DNA from: Prevotella sp.
GTDB taxonomy: Bacteria; Bacteroidota; Bacteroidia; Bacteroidales; Bacteroidaceae
Direction of reading: 5' to 3'
Assembly: GCA_017469955.1 (NCBI GenBank)
Contig: JAFUFJ010000006.1
Span: 62,001-126,000 of the forward strand
Length of the DNA: 64,000 bases
Shown here: piece after piece, positions 1-9,870 of the stretch
Layout: every line of letters begins with the position of its first letter
Position numbering within the stretch: the stretch's first letter is position 1
The notes under the pieces: generated by a model
What the model was told of the DNA's origin: nothing
The model's database searches: none
What the model saw: only the letters and a program-made list of their open reading frames with translations
Position numbers and translations under genes: made by a program

Positions 1-2143
1 CTTGCCGGCGTTTTTCCTCAATGAGGCTGACGGCAGTCTCGAGGGTTGTGGTGTAGGGGTCTTCGCCTTTAGGCAGTGTTACGTACTTTTTATTGTGCAG
101 TACGTATGGTCCGAATCGTCCTGTTCCGATGACGACGTCGCTGTTTTCGTATTGTCCTACGGTTCTTGGCAGGCGGAAGAGTGCGAGTGCTTCATCGAGG
201 GTGATGGTCTCGATGCTCTTTTCTGCGGGCAGCTGGGCAAAGCGTGGTTTCTCTTTATCGTCGGCAGAGCCTATCTGAGCGACGGGTCCGAAGCGTCCGA
301 TTTTCACTGAAACGGGCTTGCCGGTCTTTGGGTCGTTGCCGAGAATCCTTTCGCCTGCTTTTCTGTCAGAGCGTTTGTTCATCACGTTTTCGACCGTAGG
401 CTCGAGCTTTCCGTCGAAGTCTTGCATCATTTCCACCCAGTCTTCCTTACCTTCGGCGATAAGGTCGAACTGCTGTTCGACGGTGGCCGTGAAGTTGTAG
501 TCCATGATTTCGGGGAAGTTTTCCATGAGGAAGTCGTTCACTACGGTGCCGATGTCGGTTGGCAGGAGTTTGCCTTTTTCGCTGCCGATGGTCTCTTTCT
601 TGTTGCGGGTGGTGACTTTTGTTCCTTTGAGAGTGTCGACGGTATAGCTGCGTTCTTCGCCTTTCTTGTCGCCTTTGACCACGTATTCGCGCTGCTGGAT
701 GGTGGAAATAGTGGGAGCATAGGTAGACGGACGTCCGATGCCCAGCTCTTCCATCTTCTTGACGAGCGAGGCTTCAGTGTATCTGATGGGCCCTTGCGAG
801 AAGCGTTCGGTGGCCTGTATCTCCTGTCTTTCCAAGGTGTTTCCTTCAGAAAGCGGTGGCAGCAGGGCTTCTTCGTGGCTGCCTGTGTCTTCGTCGTCGG
901 TCGATTCACGGTATACTTTCAGGAATCCGTCGAAGCGAACGACCTCGCCTTGTGCCACGAACTTGTTTTGCTGTGGCTTTGATTTGCCTGTGTTGACGGC
1001 GATTTCGATCGTGGTTTTTTCGAGTTCGGCGTCAGCCATCTGCGATGCAATGGTGCGTTTCCAGATCAAGTCGTATAGTCTTCGTTCCTGAACGGTGCCG
1101 TCGACTGTCTGCCTGTTGATGTAGGTAGGTCGGATGGCTTCGTGGGCTTCCTGTGCGCCTTTCGAGTGGGTTTGGTATCGGCGGGGCTTGCCATAGGTCT
1201 TTCCATAGTGCTCGGCGATGGTCTCTTTGCTGGTGTTGATGGCGAGCGACGAGAGGTTGACCGAGTCGGTTCGCATATAGGTGATGTGACCATTCTCATA
1301 GAGTCGCTGTGCGACCATCATGGTTTGTGCGACGGTGAAGCCCAGCTTGCGGGCTGCTTCCTGCTGCAGTGTCGAGGTGGTGAAGGGCGGTGCCGGTGTT
1401 CGTTTGACCGGTTTGCGGCTGATGGCATTGACGGTGAATGTTGCCTCTTTGCAGGTTTCAAGAAAGCTGAGGGCCTCTTCGCGCGTCTTGAAGCGAGTGT
1501 CGAGCTCGGCCTTTACTTCCGATGTTCCTTCGCCGTTCTCGCCGTTGCCGGCAAGGAAGGTGGCGCTCACGCGGTAGTAGGGCTCGCTTTTGAACTGATG
1601 GATCTCGCGCTCGCGCTCCACGATGAGCCTGACGGCGACGCTCTGCACGCGTCCGGCTGAGAGAGCCGGCTTCACTTTGCGCCACAGCACGGGCGAGAGT
1701 TTGAATCCGACAAGGCGGTCAAGCAGGCGCCGTGCCTGCTGGGCGTTGACCAGATTCATGTCGATGTGGCGCGGGTGGGCGATGGCTTCCATGATGGCAG
1801 GCTTGGTGATCTCGTGGAAAACGATGCGCGAAGTCTTCTCTTCGTCCAGTCCAAGCACTTCGCAAAGGTGCCAGGAGATGGCCTCACCCTCGCGGTCTTC
1901 ATCGGACGCAAGCCACACCTTGTCGGCCTTTTGGGCCTGCGTGCGCAGTTCCTTTACCAGTTTTTGTTTCTCTTCGGGAATCTCATATTCGGGCTCAAGG
2001 CTCGATTTCTCGATGCTGAGTTCTTTCTTCTTCAGGTCGCGTATGTGCCCGTATGACGACAGAACCTTGTAGTCGCTTCCGAGGAAGCGCTCGATGGTTT
2101 TGGCTTTTGCGGGGCTTTCTACGATAACTAAGTTCTTTTGCAT
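1..2143 (-). CDS. topA: DNA topoisomerase I (type IA), 3' end cut by window edge
   Basis: Relaxes negatively supercoiled DNA by transient single-strand cleavage through a 5'-phosphotyrosine. The minus-strand reading frame starts MQKNLVIVESPAKAKTIE, the TOPRIM opening of type IA topoisomerases, followed by the acidic DEDREGEAISWH motif. The active-site tyrosine lies in HITYMRTDS, at about residue 289. IGRPSTYAPTI follows further on. About 714 codons are visible and no stop is reached, so the C-terminus lies left of the window. The last visible part carries topoisomerase C-terminal repeats (GRFGPV, GRFGPYV). The start is the ATG at 2141-2143, just downstream of a TACTTTTG box. Transcribed away from the GH2 gene. 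Housekeeping gene at the edge of the glycan locus. Identification is secure. Confidence 0.96.
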   Translation of the reverse strand, partial: MQKNLVIVESPAKAKTIERFLGSDYKVLSSYGHIRDLKKKELSIEKSSLEPEYEIPEEKQKLVKELRTQAQKADKVWLASDEDREGEAISWHLCEVLGLDEEKTSRIVFHEITKPAIMEAIAHPRHIDMNLVNAQQARRLLDRLVGFKLSPVLWRKVKPALSAGRVQSVAVRLIVEREREIHQFKSEPYYRVSATFLAGNGENGEGTSEVKAELDTRFKTREEALSFLETCKEATFTVNAISRKPVKRTPAPPFTTSTLQQEAARKLGFTVAQTMMVAQRLYENGHITYMRTDSVNLSSLAINTSKETIAEHYGKTYGKPRRYQTHSKGAQEAHEAIRPTYINRQTVDGTVQERRLYDLIWKRTIASQMADAELEKTTIEIAVNTGKSKPQQNKFVAQGEVVRFDGFLKVYRESTDDEDTGSHEEALLPPLSEGNTLERQEIQATERFSQGPIRYTEASLVKKMEELGIGRPSTYAPTISTIQQREYVVKGDKKGEERSYTVDTLKGTKVTTRNKKETIGSEKGKLLPTDIGTVVNDFLMENFPEIMDYNFTATVEQQFDLIAEGKEDWVEMMQDFDGKLEPTVENVMNKRSDRKAGERILGNDPKTGKPVSVKIGRFGPVAQIGSADDKEKPRFAQLPAEKSIETITLDEALALFRLPRTVGQYENSDVVIGTGRFGPYVLHNKKYVTLPKGEDPYTTTLETAVSLIEEKRRQ

Positions 2144-2173
2144 AGTTTTTAAAGATAAGTGTCGTTTGGGGCG

Positions 2174-2181
2174 CAAAAGTA
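2174..2181 (-). promoter_or_regulatory. Candidate -7 box of topA promoter
   Basis: Reads TACTTTTG on the minus strand, matching the Bacteroidota TAnnTTTG -7 consensus about 31 bp upstream of the topA ATG. No good TTTG -33 element is seen at the expected spacing, so this is tentative. Confidence 0.45.
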
Positions 2182-2257
2182 CACAAAACTTTTGCTTATA
2201 CCTTATTATATAATGAATTTTTCTACTTTTTTAAGATATTGCCATAGGGGCGCCGAT

Positions 2258-2364
2258 GAGAAAGCTAAGGGTTCAGGGTGAGAAGTCATAGCTTTGTTGT
2301 CCAGAAAGCTATCCTTTCTCACCCTAAACCCATAGACTTCTCACCCTGAACCCTTAGCTTTCTC
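2258..2364 (-). repeat. 107-bp pentadyad repeat, copy 1
   Basis: Begins GAGAAAGC and ends GCTTTCTC. It parses as GAG, five 13-bp units separated by four 9-bp spacers, then CTC. Units in plus reading: AAAGCTAAGGGTT, AAGTCATAGCTTT, AAAGCTATCCTTT, AACCCATAGACTT, AACCCTTAGCTTT. The outer 30 bp at each end are perfect inverted repeats. Orientation is minus, judged from the conserved AAAGCTATGACTTCTC block, which lies on the minus strand here. It lies in the divergent gap between topA and the GH2 gene, about 110 bp from topA. No flanking target duplication is seen. Confidence 0.9.
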
Positions 2365-2628
2365 GCCGGCAAGGCTGAGGAGGCTTCGGAAGAAGGGGTT
2401 GACGTGTGAAAAAGAACGGGCAGTTGTCGTCGGAGGAATGACGAAGATGGTTGCGGGCTTTGAAACGCGTCTTGTGATGTTTTTGTGGTTTTTCTGAGTG
2501 ATGTTTGTTCCGATGAAATGGTCGATTTTTGCACTTTTCTGCTCAAAATGGTCTGTAAAAATTCGGCGATTTGAACAATTTTGCAGATAAAAAAAACAAA
2601 ACTACCTTTAATAAAAAGGGAAAAGAAA
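2365..2628. other. Upstream intergenic region, no gene seen
   Basis: The topA/GH2 gap is 533 bp. It holds repeat copy 1 and the two promoter boxes. The rest turns from GC-rich next to the repeat to AT-rich toward 2560-2628, as expected for a promoter leader. No coding region, tRNA or recognisable riboswitch was found. Regulator-binding sites may lie here, but none can be named. Confidence 0.5.
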
Positions 2629-2636
2629 TACCTTTG
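2607..2636 (+). promoter_or_regulatory. Promoter of the GH2 gene
   Basis: A TACCTTTG -7 box at 2629-2636 follows a TTTA (weak TTTG) -33 box at 2607-2610 with an 18-bp spacer. It lies about 40 bp before the ATG at 2677, which fits Bacteroidota promoter geometry. Confidence 0.6.
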
Positions 2637-2676
2637 CAGCGTAAAAGCAAAACTAAGAACCTAAAATAGCACAACA

Positions 2677-4542
2677 ATGAAGAAATGGAACTTGTGCCTG
2701 ACTGCTGCGCTTGCATCGCTGTGTATGGTCGCAAACGCACAGGAAAAGGCCGCCCGGAGCGAATATCCCCGCCCCCAGTTTGAACGTAGTGAGTGGCAGT
2801 GCCTGAACGGAACATGGACGTGTCAGCTCGACTTCGGGAAGAGTGGCGAGGAAAACGGCCTGCAGGCGTCGAAGGGATTTGAAACCTCTATTGTGGTGCC
2901 TTTTTGCCCGGAAAGCGAACTTTCAGGCATCGGCCACAAGGACTTCATCCCCGCCATCTGGTATCATCGCACCCTCAGCATCCCACAGTCGTGGGACGGA
3001 CGCCACATATTGCTCCACTTTGCGGGTGTTGACTATCGGTCGAACATCTACATAGACGGCCGTCAAGTGTTTGAGCACTATGGCGGTGGCGCCTCGTGGA
3101 GCGTAGACATCACGCCCTATGTGCAGGCAGGAAAGACCCACCATCTGGTGGTCTATGCACAGGACGACGTGCGCTCAAGGCTGCAACCGGGCGGAAAACA
3201 GTCGCGCAGACTCTATTCGTATGAGTGTTTCTACACACGCGTGACAGGCATCTGGGCCCCCGTATGGATAGAGCCTGTGGCCAAGAACGGCCTGAAAAAC
3301 TGTCGCATCACCCCCGACCTTGACGGCAAACAGTTTGTCTTCGAGCCCGAATTCCTTGAAACCGACGAAGACGGAACCACCCTGACCATCACCGTGAAAG
3401 ACGGCAACAAAACCGTCGGAGCACGTACAGTGAAGGCTTCCAACAGCGCCTTCGTGGCCATTCCCGTGAAAAACCCCAAGACATGGTCGCCCGAAGAACC
3501 TTTCCTCTACGACGTGGAATATACCGTCAACGACAAGAACGGCAAGGAAATCGACTGTGTGTCGGCCTATGCGGGCATGAGAAAGGTGGAGCTTCGCGAC
3601 GGCGTCTTCTACCTGAACAACCAGCCTTACTACCAGAGGCTGGTGCTCGACCAGGGATATTACCCCGACGGACAGTGGACGGCTCCCTCTGACGAGGCGC
3701 TGAAGCGCGACATCGTGCTGGCCAAAGAGGCCGGCTTCAACGGCGCACGCCTCCATCAGAAGGTGTTCGACCAGCGCTATTTCTACTGGGCCGACCACCT
3801 CGGATACCTCACTTGGGGCGAATCGCCGTCGTGGGAAATGGACTGGACCAACCAGATTGCTGCCCGGAACATGATTGCCGAATGGGAAGAATGTGTCGCG
3901 AGAGACTATAACGTTCCTTCCCTTGTAGCATGGTCGCCCTTGAATGAAACGTGGATGATCGACGTCGACCGTCAGCGTGAAAGACTGACCAACGACCTCT
4001 ATTTCATCACCCGTCGTCTCGACCGCACGCGCCCAGTAGTGACAACAAGCGGAGGATACCATGCCGGACATACCGACATCTATGCCGAGCATACTTACGT
4101 GCAAGACCCTGTTGCGCTCTATCACCAGCTCGAAATGAAGCCCGACGGAAGCGTATACACGCAGTTCCCCGACAAGAGTGCAGCATGGAAGGGCGAGGCT
4201 TACATGATCGATGAATTCGGCGGTATTCGATGGGTACAGCAGATGAAAGCACAGGAAGTGACCAGCGAAGACCAGTTCTGGGGATATGGAAAAGACCCGC
4301 AGTCACTCGAAGAATATTACCAAAGACTCGAAGAACAGGTAGACGTCATCCTGTCAATCCCCCACATCACGGGCTTCTGCTATACGCAAATAGTCGACGT
4401 TGAACTCGAGAAGAACGGCATCTATACCTACGACCGCGAGCGCAAGTTCGACATGCAGCGCATACACCGCATCTTCACCAAGTCGAGAGAGCAGGCACGG
4501 AAAGAGGTCGACCAGATGCTGAAAGAAAGAGACGGGCAATAA
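2677..4542 (+). CDS. GH2 family beta-glycosidase, exported
   Basis: Retaining glycosidase of the GH2 beta-galactosidase/beta-glucuronidase clan, 621 aa. A signal peptide ends at about residue 21 (MVANAQ). A jelly-roll sugar-binding domain follows (about 40-190, with HFAGVDYRSNIYIDG), then an Ig-like domain (about 200-305) and a TIM barrel (about 310-600). The acid/base glutamate is in WSPLNETWM (E424) and the nucleophile in MIDEFGGIRW (E513). The length matches short Bacteroidota GH2 enzymes without extra C-terminal domains. Substrate cannot be read from sequence; galactoside or glucuronide are possible. It heads the first glycan block and has its own promoter. Confidence 0.88.
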   Translation: MKKWNLCLTAALASLCMVANAQEKAARSEYPRPQFERSEWQCLNGTWTCQLDFGKSGEENGLQASKGFETSIVVPFCPESELSGIGHKDFIPAIWYHRTLSIPQSWDGRHILLHFAGVDYRSNIYIDGRQVFEHYGGGASWSVDITPYVQAGKTHHLVVYAQDDVRSRLQPGGKQSRRLYSYECFYTRVTGIWAPVWIEPVAKNGLKNCRITPDLDGKQFVFEPEFLETDEDGTTLTITVKDGNKTVGARTVKASNSAFVAIPVKNPKTWSPEEPFLYDVEYTVNDKNGKEIDCVSAYAGMRKVELRDGVFYLNNQPYYQRLVLDQGYYPDGQWTAPSDEALKRDIVLAKEAGFNGARLHQKVFDQRYFYWADHLGYLTWGESPSWEMDWTNQIAARNMIAEWEECVARDYNVPSLVAWSPLNETWMIDVDRQRERLTNDLYFITRRLDRTRPVVTTSGGYHAGHTDIYAEHTYVQDPVALYHQLEMKPDGSVYTQFPDKSAAWKGEAYMIDEFGGIRWVQQMKAQEVTSEDQFWGYGKDPQSLEEYYQRLEEQVDVILSIPHITGFCYTQIVDVELEKNGIYTYDRERKFDMQRIHRIFTKSREQARKEVDQMLKERDGQ

Positions 4543-4582
4543 AAAAAGAACGACAACAATAGAAAACATTTTTTAATCAACC

Positions 4583-4624
4583 GCCTGTACGGCCCGAAAA
4601 GGGCAACCAAGAAGGCCTACAGGC
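4583..4624 (+). other. Intercistronic stem-loop after the GH2 gene
   Basis: GCCTGTACGGCC at 4583-4594 pairs with GGCCTACAGGC at 4614-4624 with one bulge. No clear T-run follows, so it may stabilise or process mRNA rather than terminate. Confidence 0.5.
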
Positions 4625-4651
4625 ATTTACTAACTTTTAAACAACAATTTT

Positions 4652-6457
4652 ATGAAAAAGGTGAAATTTTTACTCATGGCAGCATGTCTGTTCGTTACAG
4701 GCAATGCAATGGCCCAAGACGACGCTGGTGGCGAACTCGTTGATGTACTGCCCGCAGGCGTAACGGCCAACGTAAAATCTGACCGTAAGCAGGACAAGCA
4801 GAAGAACATCGTCGTAGCCGGCGCACCAGGCAAGGGCTACAAGGCTTTCTTTGCTGCTGTCGACGACGAGCACGGTGAAGAGCTTTGGGTGACCGACGGA
4901 ACGAAAGAGGGTACACACATCGTGAAGGACCTCAACGACGGCCCAAGCGGTTCGAACCCTTCTTACCTCGGACGCTTCAACGACAAGGTGCTCTTCTCTG
5001 CTGATGCCGGCGACGGATCGGGACAGGAAACCTACATCTCTGACGGTACTGAAGAAGGAACTTTCCTGCTGGCCGACACCTATCTCTTTGGTAACGGCGA
5101 TCCAAAGACCTTCACTCAGATTGACGAAAACCACGCAATCTTCTCAGCAGTGACCGACGACAGTGATGCCTACGATCCAGATCGCAGAAACATCCACGTC
5201 CTTTGGCTCACTGACGGTACGCCGGAAGGCACCTATCAGATTGCCGAATGTGACATGCGTCACCCAGGTCAGGACAACACAACCCTGCACACTGCATACG
5301 TTCGTGTAGGCCGTCGTGTGTTCTTCAAGGCCGACAACATGGACGGAACCACAGGTGAAGAGCTTTGGGTGACCGACGGTACAGAGGAAGGCACCTACAT
5401 GGTGATGGACATCAACTGGGAAAAGTATGGAGAAGGAACTCAGGGATATGCTGAAGGATGGACCCGCAACTGCGGACTCGACAACCTCGAAAACTACAAG
5501 AACGAGGGTGTGTTCTTCCAGGCATGGACGCCCGATTACGGCAGCGAGCCTTGGTTCTCTAACGGTCTTTCGAAAGAGGTCATCAATGGACCAGGCGAGG
5601 CCGGTGACGAAAATACCTATATGATTTTCGAGCAGGATGACACCAAGAGTGACACTGGTATCGGTAATGGACGCGGCACGTTCGGTACAGGTTGGGAAGT
5701 CTATGACGACCGTATCTGGTTCCGTATGTGGGATCCCGTGGGCGGATATGAATTCGGTGGTACCAACATGCAGAAGGGCGACAAGAAGTATTTCGACATC
5801 TGCACGACCGAACCTTCGTTCAACCACAACTCTTATTCTGACCCGGGCTGCGTATTTGACGGAGTATACATGTTCTGCGCATCTACCGAATTTGACGCTA
5901 ACAACCCGACTTGCCACGGTGGTGAGCTCTGGTGCTATGACGGAGAAAAGGTTTGGGAGCAGTATGACCTTGTCCCGGGAATTGGTTGTGACTGGGTGAA
6001 GGAGCAGACTGTTGCCGGTGGTTCGATGTACTGGTGGAACGAAGCGGGGGCTGATGCCTTGAATGCTTCGACTGGTGCTCTCTATCGTCTTGACAGCAAG
6101 GATGGCATTCCTGTAGTCGTAACACACATCGACTCAGAGGTTGGTGACATGTGTAACACCCTGCGTGCTATGGATGGAAACCTCGTGTTCGCATCGGCTA
6201 CAACCAACAAGATTTATGTCTATAAGTATCGTAAGCCAGGCTACGACGGCACATCTGACTATGGTTACACCGAGCCAGACTTCGGTCCTGGAACTCCAAT
6301 CCTTGGTGTGAAGGACGTGAAGGCTGAGAATGCTCAGGCTGAGAACAACAACGTCTATACCATCGACGGCGTACAGGTTCGCAAGAACTCTACTTCTACC
6401 GAAGGCCTCGCAAAGGGTGTCTATGTAGTAGACGGCAAGAAAGTCGTGGTTCGCTGA
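4652..6457 (+). CDS. Secreted ELWxxDGT-repeat protein with C-terminal sorting tail
   Basis: 601 aa with a signal peptide (cleavage near NAMAQ). The body contains repeated beta-propeller-like blades of the ELWxxDGT family. Clear copies are EELWVTDGTKEGTHIVKD, VLWLTDGTPEGTYQI and EELWVTDGTEEGTYMVMD, with degenerate ones such as ETYISDGTEEGT and GGELWCYDG. The C-terminus (NVYTIDGVQVRK, then GVYVVDGKKVVVR) looks like the type IX secretion or surface-sorting tail common in Prevotella. No catalytic motif is visible. It sits between GH2 and SusC, so a role in surface glycan binding is plausible but inferred. Confidence 0.7.
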   Translation: MKKVKFLLMAACLFVTGNAMAQDDAGGELVDVLPAGVTANVKSDRKQDKQKNIVVAGAPGKGYKAFFAAVDDEHGEELWVTDGTKEGTHIVKDLNDGPSGSNPSYLGRFNDKVLFSADAGDGSGQETYISDGTEEGTFLLADTYLFGNGDPKTFTQIDENHAIFSAVTDDSDAYDPDRRNIHVLWLTDGTPEGTYQIAECDMRHPGQDNTTLHTAYVRVGRRVFFKADNMDGTTGEELWVTDGTEEGTYMVMDINWEKYGEGTQGYAEGWTRNCGLDNLENYKNEGVFFQAWTPDYGSEPWFSNGLSKEVINGPGEAGDENTYMIFEQDDTKSDTGIGNGRGTFGTGWEVYDDRIWFRMWDPVGGYEFGGTNMQKGDKKYFDICTTEPSFNHNSYSDPGCVFDGVYMFCASTEFDANNPTCHGGELWCYDGEKVWEQYDLVPGIGCDWVKEQTVAGGSMYWWNEAGADALNASTGALYRLDSKDGIPVVVTHIDSEVGDMCNTLRAMDGNLVFASATTNKIYVYKYRKPGYDGTSDYGYTEPDFGPGTPILGVKDVKAENAQAENNNVYTIDGVQVRKNSTSTEGLAKGVYVVDGKKVVVR

Positions 6458-6470
6458 TGACGAAATCTTC

Positions 6471-6511
6471 AATGGTGCAGGCGGACAAACAGCACGTCCG
6501 CCAGCACCATT
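6471..6511 (+). other. Strong stem-loop after the ELWxxDGT gene
   Basis: AATGGTGC-A-GGCGGAC pairs with GTCCGCC-A-GCACCATT: a 15-bp stem with one internal A/A mismatch. It begins 14 bp after the stop. No T-run follows. It could be a terminator, a processing site or a 3'-end stabiliser before the SusC gene. Confidence 0.6.
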
Positions 6512-6515
6512 CAGC

Positions 6516-6598
6516 ATAAGCCTGACAATGGATTCCGTGAAGTCTGTTGTCAAAAAAGGAAAGCAAATGCGGCTTTCGGAAGCTATTGCCAGGCTTAT
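6516..6598 (+). repeat. Inverted repeat in the SusC leader
   Basis: ATAAGCCTGACAAT at 6516-6529 is matched in reverse complement by ATTGCCAGGCTTAT at 6585-6598, with one mismatch and a 55-bp loop. It lies in the 205-bp gap before SusC. It could be an RNA structure or a regulator operator. Confidence 0.45.
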
Positions 6599-6662
6599 AC
6601 CTTATATAATAATACAACCCTATACAGAAAATGAGGGTGACTTACATTAATTAATAAGTATT

Positions 6663-9600
6663 ATGCGTAAACACAAACTTACAAGACTGGCAGCAATCCT
6701 AATGCTGATGCTCTTCTCGGCCGTTGCTTATGCCCAGACAGTGCAGGTAAAAGGAACTGTTGTCGACGGACAAACACAAGAACCGATGATAGGACTGACC
6801 GTCAAGGAAAAAGGACAGTCTGCGGGAGCGGTAACGAATATTGACGGCCAATATACTATCAGCGTGTCGCTTAATGCAACCCTTGTCTTCACGTATATGG
6901 GTTATCAAACACAGGAAGTAGCCCTCAATGGCCGCAATACGCTGAATGTCGAGATGATGCCCGACGTGGCACAGCTTGACGAACTGGTCGTTATCGGATA
7001 TGGCGTACAAAAGAAAAGCGACATCACAGGATCCATCTCTTCAATATCAGGAAAAGACATCAACTCGATGCCTGTCTCTTCTACACTGCAAGCCATGCAG
7101 GGAAGAGCTGCCGGTGTAAGCATTATCCAGAACACAGGTGCACCGGGCAGCAAAACAACCATTCAGATTCGAGGCTTGGGAACCGTCAATGATGCCGACC
7201 CGCTGTATGTGGTTGACGGATTTATCGTCGACAACATCGAATATCTGAACCCCAACGACATCGAGAACATTGAGGTTTTCAAGGATGCAGCATCAAGTGC
7301 CGTGTACGGATCTCGTGCAGCTAACGGTGTAGTTGCCATAACTACAAAGAGCGGTAAGGAAGGAAAAGTGAAGATAACCTACGACGGATACGCAGGTATA
7401 TCCAATCCATGGAAAACCATCGACGTGATGAATGCAGACAATTATGCTCTGATGCTTGACTATATTAACAACACATCCAACTATTCTGCCGACGGAAGAC
7501 TCTTCATGTCGCGAGACCAGCAAATCGGAGAAGACGCAAATGGCAGGCCGATTTACAGCTACGTCTATGACGACCACAAGCAGCTATTGTTGGATACTAT
7601 CCATAACAACTCGGCCGGAAACTATTGGGATGCCATCACAAGAACCGGCTTTAAAATGCAACATGGCGTATCTGTTTCAGGTGGAACGGACAAAACCCAA
7701 TATCTTGTAAGTTCGAGCTACTATAAGGAAAACGGTATTGTCAAGACCTCAAACTACAACAGGTTCAATGCTCGTGTAAATGTAAGAACACAATTGGCCA
7801 AATGGCTTGGCATGACTGCCAATATGGCTTTCACCCATGATGGTAGAAATGGCGTGCCTGAAGGATCGTCAAGTGTGCTGAAACAAGCGCTCTATGAAAA
7901 CCCGATGACTTATCTTTATGACAATAAGAACTACTGGTACAGCAACAATCCGCTGGCAGTTATCGACCGTTATAATGCCGAGTCACACAATAACCGGTTA
8001 GACATGAACTTAAGTCTTGATGCGAGATTCTTGAAATACTTTGACTATCAATTCAAGGCTTCCTACTATACTACCCATCAGATAGATGATAATTTCTCAG
8101 AAGTTTGGGGACTTGACGAAGACTTTGTGATGCCAACGTCCCTTTCTCAGGTATATAAATATCAGAACAATATAGACAAATGGGAGATCAACAACTTGTT
8201 GACTTTCATGTGGAATGATAAGAATCACAATGTAACAGTTCTTGCAGGACAGACAGCTGAAGGCTATAAATCAAGCTATCAGCAGTCGTATCGTCGCGGA
8301 ACTCCAAGTAATGAGGATGTATTCCATTATCTTTCAAGTGCTTATACCGGCGACAAGACCTATGGATTGGATAGAGAATGGACGGCAATAGGATTCATTG
8401 GCCGTTTGAATTACAATTTCCGTGAGACCTATTTGCTGCAAGCAAACGTACGTGCCGACGGTTCTTCTAAGTTTGCAAAGGGTCACAAGTGGGGTGTGTT
8501 CCCTTCAGTTTCGTTAGGATGGCGCTTCACCAATGAGCCTTTCCTGAGAGACATTCCTGTTCTTTCCTATGGTAAACTGCGTGTAGGTTGGGGTAAGTTA
8601 GGTAACAACCGCATCGATGAATTGGCTCGTTACACCTATTTGAGCGGTGGCTATAATTACCCCTATGGCATAGGAAACCATTCTCTGTACGAAGGTTCTA
8701 CGGCTGTAGTTCTTGGAAATCCTGACATTGTTTGGGAGAAGAGCGAAAGCTATAACGCAGGTGTCGATCTTACTTTCTTCGACAATCGTCTCTCTCTTAC
8801 GGTGGAATACTTTAACAGAAAGACCACAGACATGCTTCTGAGAGTCCCGACAGTATCTTCTGTTGGACTTGATTCAGCCCCGATGACCAATGCAGGTGCT
8901 GTAAAGAACTATGGCTGGGAATATGATGTAAAGTGGCAAGACCGTATCGGAAAGGACTGGCATTATGAGGTAGGTTTCAACCTTTCTTGGATAAAGAACA
9001 AGGTAACCAGCCTTGGAACAGGCAACGAACCCATCTGGGGAAGCTACACAAGTTTGAGCATTTCCGACTATATTACGAAGACTGCCGTAGGTCAACCGAT
9101 CGGTTCCTTCTTTGGTTATGTAACTGATGGCATCTTCCAAAGCTTTGATGAAGTCCGTGCCAGTGCACAATATGATTACGGAAAGAACGATTGGGAGCAG
9201 ACTACTTTCCCGGGAGACTTCCGCTTCAAGGACTTGAATGGCGACGGTCGCATTACGTCAGAAGACCGAACCTACCTTGGCTCGCCACTTCCAAAGTTCA
9301 TTTTTGGTATTCCTTTAGCCGTCGGATACAAGAATATCGACCTTAATATCTTCTTCCAAGGCCAAACTGGCAATAAGGTTTTCAACGTGATGGACTATTA
9401 TTTGTATAATGCTTCCAACGGAAATGTCTATGCAGACCTTCGCGATCAGCATTGGTCTGGCCAGATAGACGGTATGGGACGCGAATACTTCCCACTTAAC
9501 ACGAACGCCAGTGTGCCTGATTTGCGCAGCGGAGACCGCAACCAGAACTTCCGTGCCAGCGACTTCTTCGTACACGATGGTTCATATATGCGACTCAAGG

Positions 9601-9833
9601 AAATGCGTGTTACGTACAATTTCCCGCAGTCAATCCTTTCACGTCTGAAGGTAAACACTTTGGCACTTTCCTTGACAGGCTACAATCTTTTGACCTTTAC
9701 TTCTTATAATGGTTTCGACCCGGAAGTAGGAAAGATTGTGGGAACGGAAAGCAACAACCTGAGCATGGGTGTCGATCATGGTAACTATCCTCAGGCCCGA
9801 TCCTTCACCTTTGGTGTAAAACTTGGATTATAA
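6663..9833 (+). CDS. SusC-like TonB-dependent outer-membrane transporter (first pair)
   Basis: Energy-coupled oligosaccharide importer, 1056 aa. A signal peptide (cleavage near AYAQ) is followed by a carboxypeptidase-regulatory-like domain (about 28-105, VKGTVVDGQTQEPMIG) and the SusC signature DELVVIGYGVQKK. Next come the plug (about 110-230, with IQIRGLGTVNDADPLYVVDG and the AAVYGSRAANGV-type motif) and a long 22-strand beta barrel ending in an aromatic-rich C-terminus (FTFGVKLGL). Followed 37 bp later by its SusD partner. The substrate is inferred only from neighbouring enzymes. Family assignment is secure. Confidence 0.96.
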   Translation: MRKHKLTRLAAILMLMLFSAVAYAQTVQVKGTVVDGQTQEPMIGLTVKEKGQSAGAVTNIDGQYTISVSLNATLVFTYMGYQTQEVALNGRNTLNVEMMPDVAQLDELVVIGYGVQKKSDITGSISSISGKDINSMPVSSTLQAMQGRAAGVSIIQNTGAPGSKTTIQIRGLGTVNDADPLYVVDGFIVDNIEYLNPNDIENIEVFKDAASSAVYGSRAANGVVAITTKSGKEGKVKITYDGYAGISNPWKTIDVMNADNYALMLDYINNTSNYSADGRLFMSRDQQIGEDANGRPIYSYVYDDHKQLLLDTIHNNSAGNYWDAITRTGFKMQHGVSVSGGTDKTQYLVSSSYYKENGIVKTSNYNRFNARVNVRTQLAKWLGMTANMAFTHDGRNGVPEGSSSVLKQALYENPMTYLYDNKNYWYSNNPLAVIDRYNAESHNNRLDMNLSLDARFLKYFDYQFKASYYTTHQIDDNFSEVWGLDEDFVMPTSLSQVYKYQNNIDKWEINNLLTFMWNDKNHNVTVLAGQTAEGYKSSYQQSYRRGTPSNEDVFHYLSSAYTGDKTYGLDREWTAIGFIGRLNYNFRETYLLQANVRADGSSKFAKGHKWGVFPSVSLGWRFTNEPFLRDIPVLSYGKLRVGWGKLGNNRIDELARYTYLSGGYNYPYGIGNHSLYEGSTAVVLGNPDIVWEKSESYNAGVDLTFFDNRLSLTVEYFNRKTTDMLLRVPTVSSVGLDSAPMTNAGAVKNYGWEYDVKWQDRIGKDWHYEVGFNLSWIKNKVTSLGTGNEPIWGSYTSLSISDYITKTAVGQPIGSFFGYVTDGIFQSFDEVRASAQYDYGKNDWEQTTFPGDFRFKDLNGDGRITSEDRTYLGSPLPKFIFGIPLAVGYKNIDLNIFFQGQTGNKVFNVMDYYLYNASNGNVYADLRDQHWSGQIDGMGREYFPLNTNASVPDLRSGDRNQNFRASDFFVHDGSYMRLKEMRVTYNFPQSILSRLKVNTLALSLTGYNLLTFTSYNGFDPEVGKIVGTESNNLSMGVDHGNYPQARSFTFGVKLGL

Positions 9834-9870
9834 TCATACCAATCTCATATATATTAAATAGGTAAGAGCT